A stretch of DNA of 64,000 nt. It comes from Aplectana chamaeleonis. Its lineage: Eukaryota > Nematoda > Chromadorea > Rhabditida > Cosmocercidae. The position numbers and the translations under genes are program-made. The stretch is from positions 248,001 through 312,000 of the forward strand of contig JAPDOI010000107.1 of assembly GCA_029168955.1 (NCBI GenBank). Direction: 5' to 3'. Within the stretch, counting starts at the first letter, position 1; every line of letters starts with the position of its first letter. This document shows, piece after piece, positions 62,586 through 64,000 of this stretch. The notes below the pieces were generated by a model. The model did no database searches, had not been told where the DNA came from, and saw nothing but the letters and a program-made list of their open reading frames with translations.

Positions 62586-63550
62586 AGGAATAAGTGAAGG
62601 ACGTCCGTAGTCAGAGTTTGGAAATTTTATTATGCGTTTTGAACGGTACAAGAACGACATTTTTGAGATTACAACTTCTTTTAACTAGCAGCTCGGGGCG
62701 GCATGCTAAGCATTTTCAATAGCGCTTTCTTGTATGATTAATGATAAAATTAACTCTTCGTGCAGAATCGCAGAAAACGCGCACGCAGTGCTGAACCTGA
62801 AGGAGATGACGAGGATGCCTCCATAGAGCCATGAGTGGGCCGCTTGGTCTCCGCTATTCGACACCGGTTTATATGATTGGTGCTTGAGCATACCAAACGA
62901 TCTATTTCGACCTATCCAGTAGTTTTAATTTTTACTTCTATATCAAATTGCTTTAACCGTTCTGGATTAGATTAATTATGCCAGCGGGAAAGTTCGCGTC
63001 ATCAAAGAGAAGTCTTGACGAAACTGTGTTTATTCGACGTAGATTCGAATATTTGAAAATGTTAAATAAACTACATTTTCGGTGCGGCGCATGGACGGAA
63101 TTGTCTCATCAGTAGTGGGAGCGCTCCTCCTAGCGTAATCCATCGAACCAAGAACGGTTTCAAAAATTTGATATAGAAGCAAAAAGTAGAACTATTTGAT
63201 GAGTCGGCATTAATCGTCTGGTATACACTATGTTTACTTACGCTATTTTTGTGTTTTTAAAACACTAGTATATATGTATTTTTGTGTTACGTCGATGGCG
63301 CTAGTTGAGAGTTATTAGAAAATTTTTGTAGTTTTCATGCCCTGACATATAATCAGTTTCTGGGTCCCTGTGAAGATCTCTTGTTAGGTTACATGGTTGT
63401 GGATCATATTCTAGTACCGGTCTTGTTTTGGTTGTTATAGAAGGATATATTAGATAAAGGTCTATATATTTGTGTAACCTGTGTAACGTAAGTCGGTACC
63501 GAGGTCGATCGGTGGAATCGATACTAGCTTCTCAGTGTTATGAAACAGCC
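62586..63550. other. No gene recognised
   Basis: AT-rich sequence without supported frames or bounded repeats. Confidence 0.4.
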
Positions 63551-63720
63551 ACCCCGTTCCCCGTGCTGCGACCATCCCGTTCACCCAAACGTTGACGATG
63601 GCGTTGCATGGAAGCCATTCATCCCGTTCCCCGTGCGGCGACCATCTCGTTTCCCTTAGCGTTGGTGATGGCGCTGCATGATAGGCTGGCCATCCCGTTC
63701 CCTGTGAGGCGACCAGCCCG
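63551..63720. repeat. About 74-bp tandem units (CATCCCGTTCCC)
   Basis: Two to three units of CATCCCGTTC(C/A)CC, CGACCAT and ACGATGGCGTTGCATG variants. Confidence 0.7.
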
Positions 63721-63737
63721 TTCACTCAGGCATTCGG

Positions 63738-63925
63738 AATCGGCAGGCCGGGGCAATTTCCGTGGGAAACGGCAGGCCGGGAGCGTAGAAAAGCAGCGGA
63801 GACTCGAGATCGGCAGGCCGGGATAATTGAGCGTGCAGGCCGGGGCAACTCGGCCGCAGCGCAGACGCGTCGCGCACGGAAATTTGAATGGAGCAAGCCG
63901 GGAACATGAGTGAGCAGGCCGGGGG
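63738..63925. repeat. GGCAGGCCGGG minisatellite
   Basis: Six or more copies of GCAGGCCGGG at irregular 25-45 bp spacing, running toward the window edge. Confidence 0.75.
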
Positions 63926-64000
63926 CCACTGTGGTTTCGAAATCGTCTCGAATCTTCTTGGTCTCGAAACTCTTTGCTTTGCCTGAGGGTTTTGGGGGCC

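Overview
The window looks like repeat-rich nuclear DNA from a nematode, most likely a clade V (strongylid/rhabditid) species. This is inferred from short 50-65 bp introns with T-rich TTTTCAG/TTTTTAG acceptors, a Tc3-type transposon, and a cation-efflux gene of the form found in Caenorhabditis. No bacterial operons, rRNA or convincing functional tRNA were seen.

The backbone is one host gene on the + strand: the 3' part of a cation diffusion facilitator (CDF, Mn/Zn-type efflux transporter). It is scattered as five small exons over 48 kb (2039-2166, 6057-6152, 35607-35735, 35801-35888, 49978-50079). Every junction is GT-AG, all phases agree and there are no stops. Its introns are about 3.9 kb, 29.5 kb, 64 bp and 14.1 kb, and the big ones are packed with transposable elements. 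Two exons of an unrelated minus-strand gene (33784-34296) lie inside the 29.5 kb intron.

Most of 1-51.6 kb consists of TTAA-flanked non-autonomous elements sharing the start TTAA-AGGCA. I sort them into families A-H. They are often chained head to tail sharing one TTAA (6503-10450, 13864-15402, 19002-20522, 50606-51560) or nested inside one another (E/A, C/B, H). A 5'-truncated LINE (7501-10185) sits in a family B copy with a 13-bp target duplication. Two hAT elements (21017-22765 and 48249-49885) and a 175-bp hAT-like MITE (44641-44815) have exact 8-bp duplications. TA-type fold-backs lie at 23905-24778, 34738-35528 and 43820-43924. A composite element (25276-30415) contains a second TIR element and a hairpin tandem array.

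53.8-60.4 kb is a second gene-dense block. It holds a multi-exon CACTA/EnSpm Tnp2-like transposase on the minus strand, split by a 1.6-kb Tc3-like element, and a divergent, fully consistent 7-exon + strand gene of unknown function that starts 76 bp away. Beyond it are a (TG)n block with TATCCGAA-rich flanks, a 145-bp tandem repeat and GC-rich minisatellites.

Coordinates of exons were derived by hand splicing and checked by codon arithmetic. Family names for repeats are my own labels.
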